Positions 53,259-60,428 of a stretch of DNA of 64,000 nucleotides are shown piece after piece (within the stretch, counting starts at the first letter, position 1; each line of letters starts with the position of its first letter). Both the position numbers and the translations under genes were made by a program. The notes under the pieces are model-generated. The model worked only from the letters and a program-made list of their open reading frames with translations. It did no database searches and had not been told where the DNA came from. The DNA is taken from NCBI RefSeq assembly GCF_026278345.1, contig NZ_CP111085.1, positions 570,001 through 634,000 of the forward strand, read 5' to 3'. The DNA comes from Tellurirhabdus rosea. GTDB lineage: Bacteria; Bacteroidota; Bacteroidia; Cytophagales; Spirosomataceae.

Positions 53259-54321
53259 ACTGATACTGAATGTAGACCGGCTTCGGTTCCAGGGCGAGTA
53301 CCTCTTCCGGCTCCATCAGGTGGGGCGATTTGTGGCGGGAACGGTTGTCGACTTTTTTGAGGTCATTTTTGTAAAACAGCTTGAAGCCGGTGAACTGCAC
53401 GGGTTCCTTGACGATGTAATCCCGGTACGAGTCGATCTTCAGCGACGGGGGGCCCCAGCCGTCCATGTGCATCACAATCTGTACTTTCGGATTTTTCTTG
53501 ATGTTCTGATAATTGGTAACCATCCGCTGCGTGAACCGGTGCACCACCAGAATTTTCGGCGGCAGGTTGTTCTCTTCCGCAATATCCGCCAGGAAACTGA
53601 CGGCCTTGTTTACGTCCGCGGCGTCGTAGGTGCCGATGCGGGTGCCGGGGCGGGCGCCGGTTTTCATCGAAAACTCGGGGTCGATGCCCAGATGCACGTA
53701 GGGCAGTTTGAGATAAGGACGCAGATACTCCAGTTCCCCCGGCAGATTCGCCAGCCCGACCTGAATGTCCAGAAATACGATGGCTCCGTGGTCGGCGCCC
53801 CACTTGATGACTTTTCGGATGGTGCGGTCCGTCATCCGCAGCCGGTAATTCCCGTCTTTGCCCGGTGCGCCCTGGGCGGAGATAGCCACCAGGTGCAGGG
53901 CTTTCTGGATAGGTCGGGACGGGTCGGCTTTGGCCCACTCGGCCGCCTGCTGGTCGAGGCGACGCAGCATTTCATCTTTGGGATACTCGCCCAGCGCACC
54001 CATTTTCTTGGAGTGCGGGTTGCCGTAGTAGGCAATGATGCGGCGGTTCGGCAGAAGGGTATCCGGCAGGGTTCCTTTGAACTGCAGCGTGTCGGCGCCC
54101 GGAATCACCATCGCAACCGAGTCTGATTTGGGAGCGGCAGCGGCCGAGTCTCCCGAAACGGCGCTGGTCGGGACGGCGCGGCTGGCGGTGGAGTCGGCAC
54201 CGGCGGTTTGTCCGCTTTCCTCTTTTCCGCTGGTTGAACAGCCGGCCAGCCCGGCGGCAAGCATCCAGCCAGTCAGGCCAAGTACTTGTAGAAACCTTTG
54301 TTGAGTAAGAAATTGATTCAT
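53257..54321 (-). CDS. Hypothetical SPII lipoprotein with TIM-barrel-like body
   Basis: This 354-residue protein begins MNQFLTQQRFLQVLGLTGWM and has a lipobox LAAGLAGC at about Cys28. A Ser/Thr/Ala-rich linker follows, then a conserved body (RRIIAYYGNPHSKKMGALGE, AIVFLDIQVGLANLPGELEY, YVHLGIDPEFSM, KILVVHRFTQRM, VQIVMHMDGWG) with the strand spacing of a TIM barrel and Asp/His/Glu residues at strand ends. Glycoside-hydrolase-like or lyase-like activity is possible but not demonstrable. The Met at 54321 is used because it heads the signal peptide. Confidence 0.72.
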   Translation of the reverse strand: MNQFLTQQRFLQVLGLTGWMLAAGLAGCSTSGKEESGQTAGADSTASRAVPTSAVSGDSAAAAPKSDSVAMVIPGADTLQFKGTLPDTLLPNRRIIAYYGNPHSKKMGALGEYPKDEMLRRLDQQAAEWAKADPSRPIQKALHLVAISAQGAPGKDGNYRLRMTDRTIRKVIKWGADHGAIVFLDIQVGLANLPGELEYLRPYLKLPYVHLGIDPEFSMKTGARPGTRIGTYDAADVNKAVSFLADIAEENNLPPKILVVHRFTQRMVTNYQNIKKNPKVQIVMHMDGWGPPSLKIDSYRDYIVKEPVQFTGFKLFYKNDLKKVDNRSRHKSPHLMEPEEVLALEPKPVYIQYQ

Positions 54322-54416
54322 AAAATACTTTTCCACTATAACCGATATGTAAGATGGCAAAATTGCGCCAATTCACCGGATTCCCCGGATAACTTTAATA
54401 ATATTTTTGACGGGCC

Positions 54417-55037
54417 TTACATGACCAGCTCGCCGAGGCCCTGCCGGACGATTTCAAAATCATCCCCGGCTGTGCTGACGATGGTGGACGGCACGTTGCC
54501 GCCGTAACCGCCGTCGATCACGAGGTCGACCTGGTGCTGAAACTGTTCAAAAATTTCTTCGGGGTCGGTGGGGTATTCCAGAATGTCGTCGTCCGCTTTG
54601 ATGGACGTCGTGATGATCGGATTGCCCAACTCCCGGACGATGCTGCGGGGAATCGGGTGGTCGGGAACGCGGATGCCGACCGTTTTTTTGGTGGCGTTCA
54701 GGATGCGGGGGACTTTCCCGCTGGCTTCCAGAATAAACGTAAACGGCCCCGGCAGCACCCGTTTCATGAGCTTGAAGGTCTGGTTGCCGACCCGGGCGTA
54801 ATCCGCGATGTGGCTCAGATCGTAGCAGATAAAGGAGAAGTCGTTCTTCTGCGGTTTGATGCCTTTGATGCGGGCCACGCGCTCGACGGCCCGGGTGTTG
54901 TGGATGTCGCAGCCGAGCCCGTAAACCGTATCGGTCGGGTAAATAATGACACCGCCATTGCGCAGGACCTCCACCACATGAAGAATTTTGCGTTCCTCGG
55001 GCGTCTGGGGGTGTATTCGTAGAAATTCAGCGGGCAT
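54417..55037 (-). CDS. Threonylcarbamoyl-AMP synthase family protein (Sua5/YciO/YrdC)
   Basis: This 206-residue protein has the YrdC core ([56 protein letters not shown]). Members make threonylcarbamoyl-AMP from threonine, bicarbonate and ATP for t6A in tRNA. The sequence resembles the YciO branch somewhat more than TsaC, so the exact activity is uncertain. A -7-like TACCTTTG lies at 55060-55067 (minus strand), giving a short leader. Confidence 0.88.
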   Translation of the reverse strand: MPAEFLRIHPQTPEERKILHVVEVLRNGGVIIYPTDTVYGLGCDIHNTRAVERVARIKGIKPQKNDFSFICYDLSHIADYARVGNQTFKLMKRVLPGPFTFILEASGKVPRILNATKKTVGIRVPDHPIPRSIVRELGNPIITTSIKADDDILEYPTDPEEIFEQFQHQVDLVIDGGYGGNVPSTIVSTAGDDFEIVRQGLGELVM

Positions 55038-55092
55038 AATGCATGGGTCAGGTTTGCCACAAAGGTAACTGGGTTCGCCGGCACATGGTTGA

Positions 55093-56130
55093 TTAACTTA
55101 TCATGTAGGAAGATATTCGGTAGGGCTTGCGCTGCCAGTTCAGGTATTGCCGGTACAGCCCGTTGACCGGAAGCCGCAACCGGCAGAAGTTCAGGAAAAG
55201 CTTCGTTTTCCAGTCCGGCTCCTCCATGTAAGCCAGCAGTTTTTCAAACTCGAACGCCAGTTGGTAATGCTGGGCGTAGAAGCACTGGCGGATGCTCCAT
55301 TTGAGCCGGACGGCCAGCGCCCTGTATTCGTCCGGCGTCTGGCACTGGTCGAAGGCTTTGTAACACACTTTCAGCGTAGAAGGCAGCAGCAGATTCCGGG
55401 GCTTCGAGAATTCGGTAGACAGCGACTGGCGGAGCACCCGTTTGTTGGTTAACACCTCGTCCAGATAATGATAGCGGTAGTCTTTGGTCGAGCGGACCCA
55501 GAAGTCGAAATCTTCGTAGGCCAGCGTCTCGTCATACCCGCCCAGGCTGTCGAGGACCTCACGGCGCATCATCATGGTCGGCGAACAGACCACAAACGAC
55601 TCCAGAATTTCCTTGAAGATAGAGCCCGAAGGAACCGCTCTGGCCGCTTCGCCCCGCTCGTTGAGGTTGAAGTGATGTCCGATAACCTGGTCTTTTTCGT
55701 CGATCAGCGCGGCATTGCTGAACACGACGGCATAATCCGCGGGCAGCCGCCCGAACGCGCTGACCTGCCGTTCGATCCGTTTCGGATGCAGCACATCGTC
55801 CGCCGAGAGATCGATCACAAACCGGCCGTTGGCCACTTTCAGGCCCTGATTGAAGGCCCGGGCAAGGCCAATGTTCCGCGAATTTTTGATGAGGTGAAGC
55901 CCCGAATGTTTTTCCCGAAATGCCTCCACGACCGGCACGGTGCGGTCGGTGCTGTTGTTGTCGACGACGATGAGTTCGACCGCCGGATAGGTCTGGTCGA
56001 TAACCGATTGCAGCGAATGCCGGATGTAAGGTTCGTGGTTGAAGCTTGTGCAGATAACAGAAACTAACGGCTGCCTCGAAGACAGGTATTCGGTTAACAG
56101 TTCCTTTGGATTTTCGGAGGCAGTATGCAT
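55093..56130 (-). CDS. GT2-family glycosyltransferase
   Basis: This 345-residue GT-A glycosyltransferase has [20 protein letters not shown] at the N-terminus, DNNSTDRT for the nucleotide sugar, the DxD-type SADDVL, and [10 protein letters not shown] as the acceptor-site ED motif. The nearest family is Glycos_transf_2 of surface polysaccharide biosynthesis. The Met at 56130 is used; the frame extends to a TTG at 56154. There is no neighbouring polysaccharide cluster to suggest a product. Confidence 0.9.
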   Translation of the reverse strand: MHTASENPKELLTEYLSSRQPLVSVICTSFNHEPYIRHSLQSVIDQTYPAVELIVVDNNSTDRTVPVVEAFREKHSGLHLIKNSRNIGLARAFNQGLKVANGRFVIDLSADDVLHPKRIERQVSAFGRLPADYAVVFSNAALIDEKDQVIGHHFNLNERGEAARAVPSGSIFKEILESFVVCSPTMMMRREVLDSLGGYDETLAYEDFDFWVRSTKDYRYHYLDEVLTNKRVLRQSLSTEFSKPRNLLLPSTLKVCYKAFDQCQTPDEYRALAVRLKWSIRQCFYAQHYQLAFEFEKLLAYMEEPDWKTKLFLNFCRLRLPVNGLYRQYLNWQRKPYRISSYMIS

Positions 56131-56310
56131 GGTCGGAAAGGCCCTTGCAGCCAATCTACATTGGGTCGCTTTGTTGTCTCAGTGTACTCTAGCCCTAATT
56201 ATGGAAATATCAGGCACAAACCGCGGAGCTTTTGAGCAAACGGATAAGGGTTTTTCTGAACGGTCAGCGCCGGACAAAGTCCTACTTTTCATACCGACTT
56301 AAAATAATAT

Positions 56311-56344
56311 AACCATGCCCGGGCGGTGTGGCATGGTTTTTTCT
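56311..56344 (+). terminator. Orphan intrinsic terminator on the + strand
   Basis: AACCATGCC and GGCATGGTT form a nine-base stem followed by TTTTTTC on the + strand. No + strand gene precedes it within 3 kb, so it could end an unannotated small RNA in the 309-base gap 56131-56439. Confidence 0.5.
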
Positions 56345-56404
56345 GGACAATGGGTCAATTAGTAGTGCCAGTGAATGGCTCACTATTATATGGGTTAGGG
56401 TTGT

Positions 56405-56434
56405 AAATGCTTCTCCGATTTTCGGGAAGCATTT
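56405..56434 (-). terminator. Terminator after the YihY-family gene
   Basis: AAATGCTTC and GAAGCATTT pair around CTCCGATTTTCGG six bases after the YihY stop (minus strand). Confidence 0.6.
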
Positions 56435-56439
56435 ATTGT

Positions 56440-57378
56440 TTACTGGAGTTTCTTGTCGGCCACCTGCGGATTTTTGTCACCTTCCAGATTGTACAGGGAC
56501 ACGTTCATTTCGAACCCCATAATCAGCAGCAGGGCGACCAGATTGACCCAGACCATCAGCACGATCAGCGTCCCGATGGACCCGTAGAGTTTGTTGTAGG
56601 AACCAAAATTGGACACGTAGTACGAAAAGCCCAAGGTCGTTATCACGATCACCACAGACGCAAACAGCGACCCCGGCGTGATAAACTTCCATTTCATGTC
56701 CACATCCGGCCCGAAGCGGTAGATAATGGCCACCGCCAGCATAAACACCACCAGCACCAGCAGGTAACGGCCGATGTCGATCAGGGTGTAGAAAACGGGA
56801 TTATCAAAAATCTGAAAGTGCCGCAGATAATCAGAAACGACGCCCCCGACCACCAGAACGGCAATCGCCAGAAACAGGGAAAAGGTCAGCGTCAGCGTCA
56901 GGCCCACCGCGATGAGGCGGGTTTTGAGAAAACTGCGTCCCTCCCCGGTCTGGTGGGACGAGTTGAAGGCGTTCATCAGCGACACCACCCCGCTCGTGGC
57001 GGCGTACCCAGCCAGCAGAAAACCCACCGACAGCACTCCGCCCCGCGGACGGCTGATGATGTCGAGAATCGTGCTTTTGACAGAATCGAACGTGGTGGCG
57101 GGCAGGGCACGGCCCATAAAGTCCATCACCTGCTGTTCCAGGTTGGGGACCGGAATGTAGGGCACCAGCGTAAACAGAAAGATGATAAACGGAAAAACGG
57201 CCAGAATGAGGCTGTACGCCACCGAGGTAGACCGCTCGTTGGTATCATTGTCCATGAACTTGTTGACAAACTTGTTCAGGAAATCGTACCAGTTCATTTT
57301 TGAGTCAAAGGCACGGCGATTCTGTAAAAACAGGCGGGCCCGTTGCATGAAACTCAAACTCATCAATTGCTCAAACAT
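56440..57378 (-). CDS. YihY/BrkB-family membrane protein
   Basis: This 312-residue protein has about six membrane helices and the family signature SVAYSLILAVFPFIIFLFTL and LLWVN-like region LMVWVNLVALLLIMGFEMN. Relatives were once called ribonuclease BN; the present view is an integral membrane protein of unknown transport or division role. The Met at 57378 avoids overlap with the thioesterase gene, which ends at 57407. Co-transcription with that gene is likely. Confidence 0.88.
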   Translation of the reverse strand: MFEQLMSLSFMQRARLFLQNRRAFDSKMNWYDFLNKFVNKFMDNDTNERSTSVAYSLILAVFPFIIFLFTLVPYIPVPNLEQQVMDFMGRALPATTFDSVKSTILDIISRPRGGVLSVGFLLAGYAATSGVVSLMNAFNSSHQTGEGRSFLKTRLIAVGLTLTLTFSLFLAIAVLVVGGVVSDYLRHFQIFDNPVFYTLIDIGRYLLVLVVFMLAVAIIYRFGPDVDMKWKFITPGSLFASVVIVITTLGFSYYVSNFGSYNKLYGSIGTLIVLMVWVNLVALLLIMGFEMNVSLYNLEGDKNPQVADKKLQ

Positions 57379-57406
57379 CGTCTTCTCAGGCAGCTTGTTC
57401 GGTTGG

Positions 57407-57826
57407 TTAAACCGCGGCTGAGAAAAAAGGTTTGAGTTTATCCATAAGCTCAGTCGGCGCCTTGCAGAGCTTTCCTGTGGCCCTATTCTGAAAAACGAGC
57501 GTCGTTTCACCGGTATTCAGATGTTCTTCTTCCTGATTAAAAATGTCGTACTGAAACACAACCCGCACGGTAGGCAGGTCCGGAATCCGCACCCGGATGG
57601 TCAGCAGGTCGTCGTACCGCGCGGGCTTCAGGTACCGCGAACGGTTTTCGTAAACGGGCATCATCACGCCTGAATCCTCCATTTCCTTATAGTGAAAACC
57701 CAGACTCCGCAGCGCCTCCACCCGGCCAATTTCGTAAAACCGGGCATAATTTCCGTAATAAACATACCCCATCTGGTCGGTATCGGCATACCGGACACGA
57801 ATGGGAGGAACGTCGAATGTGAACAT
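57407..57826 (-). CDS. Hotdog-fold acyl-CoA thioesterase (YbgC/FadM-like)
   Basis: This 139-residue 4HBT-type thioesterase has the nucleophile motif YADTDQMGYVYYGNYARFYE, where Asp17 region residues act on the thioester. It hydrolyses acyl-CoA; chain-length preference is unknown. A hairpin separates it from the upstream mltG gene on the same strand. Confidence 0.92.
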   Translation of the reverse strand: MFTFDVPPIRVRYADTDQMGYVYYGNYARFYEIGRVEALRSLGFHYKEMEDSGVMMPVYENRSRYLKPARYDDLLTIRVRIPDLPTVRVVFQYDIFNQEEEHLNTGETTLVFQNRATGKLCKAPTELMDKLKPFFSAAV

Positions 57827-57838
57827 AAACAGTTAAGA

Positions 57839-57939
57839 ATTAAAAATTAAAAGTTAAGAGTTAAAAGAAGGCTCCGCCAATGGCTATAATCTGGCAAAGC
57901 GGAGCCTTACTTTTAACTCTTAACTTTTAATTTTTCATT
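57839..57939. repeat. Hairpin with TTAAGAGTTAAAA arms (intergenic hairpin 11)
   Basis: AAAATTAAAAGTTAAGAGTT plus AAAAGAAGGCTCCGC pair with the same words on the other side (one bulge). The core is the shared GGCTCCGC/GCGGAGCC. The right arm includes the TGA of mltG at 57935. Confidence 0.9.
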
Positions 57940-58972
57940 GCATAATCCCCCGCTGCGTCAGCGCCTGCTGGTAGATGCGGGCGTTGGCGAGGTGTTCGGC
58001 GTAGGTTTTGGCGAAGGTGTGGTAGCCGGAGAAATCGGCCCGGGCCACAAAGTACAGGTATTCGTGGGTTTCGTGGTTCAGCACGGCGTCGATGGAGCTG
58101 AGCGTGGGCAGGTTGATCGGTCCGGGCGGCAACCCTTTGAAACGGTAGGTGTTGTACGGGGAGTCGATCTGCTTGTGGCGGTTCAGCACCCGGCGAATCG
58201 AGAAATCCCGGTGGGCAAACACCAGCGTCGGGTCGGCTTCCAGCAGCATTCCTTTCTGCAGACGGTTGTAGTACACGCCCGCTACCCGCGGTTTTTCGTC
58301 GTTTTTCTTCGTTTCGGCTTCCACGATCGAGGCCAGCACCTGCACCTGCGTCTGGCTGAGGTTCATGGCTTTGGCCCTGGCTTTGCGCTCGTCGGTCCAG
58401 AATTTCTTGTACTCCCGGCCCATGCGGTCCAGGAACGCTTCGGGCGTGATGGTCCAGAAAAACTCGTAGGTGTTCGGCAGAAACATGCACATCACCGTCG
58501 TGGTATCGAAGCCATATTTTTCCGTAACGGAAGGGTCATTGAGCAGACGGCCCAGCGGCCCGGGACCGAACGCAAACTTACTGCCGAGGCGGGTCACCAG
58601 ATCGTCCTTCAGCCGGATGTTGTTAAACGTCACTTTGACCGGGTCCTGCGCGCCCGCCCGCAGTTTGCGGATGGCCTCGTAGTTGGTCATTTCCGGGGTA
58701 ATGACGTACCGGCCGTATTTCACCAGTTCGGGGTATTTCATCATTTTCGCCACAAACCGGAACGACATCTGGTCGTTGATCACTTCGTGTTTTTTGAGCG
58801 AATCCAGCACGGTTTCGTAGGTGGCTCCGCGCGGAATCAGGAGGGCAAACTCCCCGTCGTTCTCGCCGACCTGCAGGTTGGGAGTCCGGAAAATTTGCCA
58901 GAAATAAAACGAGAACGTAGTCAGGAGGACGGCAAAAATAATCAGCAGCGCACTTTTCAGCTTCGTAGACAT
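57935..58972 (-). CDS. mltG: Endolytic transglycosylase MltG
   Basis: This 345-residue protein has an N-terminal membrane helix (ALLIIFAVLLTTFSFYFWQI), a LysM-like region and the YceG domain with the catalytic Glu in LASIVEAETKKNDEKPRVAGV and YNRLQKGMLLEADPTL. It cleaves nascent glycan strands and sets chain length. A good promoter (TTTA-N19-TATCTTTG) lies 20 bases upstream of the ATG. Confidence 0.95.
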   Translation of the reverse strand: MSTKLKSALLIIFAVLLTTFSFYFWQIFRTPNLQVGENDGEFALLIPRGATYETVLDSLKKHEVINDQMSFRFVAKMMKYPELVKYGRYVITPEMTNYEAIRKLRAGAQDPVKVTFNNIRLKDDLVTRLGSKFAFGPGPLGRLLNDPSVTEKYGFDTTTVMCMFLPNTYEFFWTITPEAFLDRMGREYKKFWTDERKARAKAMNLSQTQVQVLASIVEAETKKNDEKPRVAGVYYNRLQKGMLLEADPTLVFAHRDFSIRRVLNRHKQIDSPYNTYRFKGLPPGPINLPTLSSIDAVLNHETHEYLYFVARADFSGYHTFAKTYAEHLANARIYQQALTQRGIMQ

Positions 58973-58993
58973 ACAGGCAGGCTATTGGAAGAA

Positions 58994-59024
58994 CAAAGAT
59001 ACGCTTTTCCCTTTTTCCAATAAA
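58994..59024 (-). promoter_or_regulatory. Promoter of mltG
   Basis: On the minus strand TTTA (59021-59024) and TATCTTTG (58994-59001) are 19 bases apart, fitting the Bacteroidota consensus. Confidence 0.6.
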
Positions 59025-59042
59025 AAACCCGAAAGGAAACAA

Positions 59043-59073
59043 TATTCCACCCGTTGCCGGGTTAGTACGTTTG
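59043..59073 (+). promoter_or_regulatory. Candidate promoter of the 59099 barrel gene
   Basis: TACGTTTG (59066-59073) fits TAnnTTTG; the -33 box at the 19-base distance is weak (TATT). The leader would be about 20 bases. Confidence 0.4.
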
Positions 59074-59098
59074 AACAATAACCATTCTATTCTGCACG

Positions 59099-59719
59099 AT
59101 GAAAAAAGTACGCTTCTTTTCGTTTCTTTCCCTATTAACGGCCTTCAGTCTTAGGGCATTTGCCCAGTTGCCCGAGCCCGGCAGCATTCTGGTCGGGGCA
59201 TCTATCGGGACGATTAATTTTTCGGCCGACAAAAACAGCAACGTCCGGACGGTCACGATTTCGGGAACGCCGCAGGTTGGTTTTCTGCTGACGCGCGGGC
59301 TGCTGATCGGTCTGGGGGTGCCGGTGTTCCATACCGAGGCCAATACCAAAGGCTTCACCGCCGTCACGGCGGAATTCCGGACGACGCAGATCGGCATTGC
59401 CCCGTTTGCGCGCTACTACGTGACACCGACCCGGCTGCGGCCTTACCTGACGGCCTCAGCGGGCCAGAACTGGTTCCGGTACAAATCCACCGGGACGCTG
59501 CCCGGCCTGAACGAGGAACTAAACTCTGATTATTTCGCCTACAATGCCGGCGTTGGTCTGGCCTATTTCTTCAACCGCAACGTCAGCTTTGACGTCACGG
59601 GCGTGTACAACGGAGGCGACAACCCCACGTTCGCCGTTCCCGGCGCCACCCTCGGCAGCTTCACCACACCCGAAGCGAAGACCATCTCGGTGCAGTTCGG
59701 ACTTCAAATCTTTTTGTAA
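59099..59719 (+). CDS. Small outer-membrane beta-barrel protein
   Basis: This 206-residue protein has a signal peptide (MKKVRFFSFLSLLTAFSLRA, cleaved near AFAQL) and eight or so amphipathic strands (GSILVGASIGTINFS, VGFLLTRGLLIGLG, VGLAYFFNRNVSFDVTGVYN) ending in a strand with aromatic terminus (SVQFGLQIFL). It is of the OMP_b-brl/PorT-like class, role unknown. Its TAA is the start of the TGAATGAC hairpin. Confidence 0.85.
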   Translation: MKKVRFFSFLSLLTAFSLRAFAQLPEPGSILVGASIGTINFSADKNSNVRTVTISGTPQVGFLLTRGLLIGLGVPVFHTEANTKGFTAVTAEFRTTQIGIAPFARYYVTPTRLRPYLTASAGQNWFRYKSTGTLPGLNEELNSDYFAYNAGVGLAYFFNRNVSFDVTGVYNGGDNPTFAVPGATLGSFTTPEAKTISVQFGLQIFL

Positions 59720-59810
59720 TGACTGAATGATTGAATGACTGAATGACTGATTAGGCTCTGCAAGGCAAAATTGACGAAGCCTATCAGTCATTCAGTCATT
59801 CAGTCATTAC
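59718..59810. repeat. TGAATGAC-type hairpin between convergent genes (intergenic hairpin 12)
   Basis: The two outer ends are the same word TAATGACTGAATGA read on opposite strands, so the hairpin supplies the TAA of the barrel gene on one side and the TAA of the SxtJ gene on the other. The core is AGGCT/AGCCT. Confidence 0.92.
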
Positions 59811-60187
59811 CATATATTCTCCAAATCCTTAGCCGAATACTGGTGGTTGCGTTCGATGTAGATGCTTTTGGCGGTTTTGCCGCTGCGAAACCAGAGGCCG
59901 GTTTTGTTGAAGAGGCGGAAAAGCAGCGCAAAGGGCAGCAGCATGACGAAGAACACGGCCGACAGGATGATGCGGGAGTTCACCCAGCCCAGCCCTTCCG
60001 CCAGCTTGAACCAGCCGAAGGCAACCCAGCGGCTCACGACCGGCAGCAGCAGCGCAAACGCCCCGACGGCCACCGACACGTACAGCAGCCAGTTGTGTCG
60101 CTGGCCCGTAAAGAGATAAATAGCCAGAAACCCGGTCGCGATGGCCAGATTCGCCTTCAGCACGTCCGTTTCTTTCAAATGCTTCAT
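59807..60187 (-). CDS. SxtJ-family membrane protein
   Basis: This 126-residue protein has three membrane helices (LAIATGFLAIYLFTG, WLLYVSVAVGAFALLLPVV, ILSAVFFVMLLPFALLFRL) and the tail NKTGLWFRSGKTAKSIYIER characteristic of the SxtJ family. It lies four bases after the DUF5989 gene and downstream of the carbamoyltransferase, the usual three-gene order. The Met at 60187 is used rather than 60220. Confidence 0.88.
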   Translation of the reverse strand: MKHLKETDVLKANLAIATGFLAIYLFTGQRHNWLLYVSVAVGAFALLLPVVSRWVAFGWFKLAEGLGWVNSRIILSAVFFVMLLPFALLFRLFNKTGLWFRSGKTAKSIYIERNHQYSAKDLENIW

Positions 60188-60191
60188 ACGC

Positions 60192-60341
60192 TCAGAAAAG
60201 GGTATAAATGAACGGAGCAATCGCCGAGCCGCCGCCGATCACCAGGATGATTCCCAGCAGCAGCAGAATCAGAATCATCGGGGCCAGCCACCATTTTTTG
60301 CGTTCCTTCAGAAACTTGAACAGATCAGTTACGAAATCCAT
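60192..60341 (-). CDS. DUF5989 family 49-residue membrane protein
   Basis: This small gene reads MDFVTDLFKFLKERKKWWLA, then a single hydrophobic helix (PMILILLLLGIILVI) and GGGSAIAPFIYTLF-stop. This is the typical DUF5989 pattern, found between carbamoyltransferase and SxtJ genes. It ends four bases before the SxtJ start. Its function is unknown; a membrane partner of the carbamoyltransferase is plausible. Confidence 0.88.
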   Translation of the reverse strand: MDFVTDLFKFLKERKKWWLAPMILILLLLGIILVIGGGSAIAPFIYTLF

Positions 60342-60348
60342 ACTTGTT

Positions 60349-60428
60349 AAAAGGTTTAAGGTTAATGGTTTAGAGTTTATGGTTTAAAGTTGTGGCAAAC
60401 GGAACTAACTCTAAACCGTAAACTTTTT
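60349..60428. repeat. Hairpin with GGTTTAGAGTT / AACTCTAAACC arms (intergenic hairpin 13)
   Basis: The 11-base perfect pair lies inside degenerate GTTTATGG/GTTTAAGG words. The word family is that of the hairpin at 19134. It lies inside the carbamoyltransferase-DUF5989 gap on one transcript. Confidence 0.65.
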
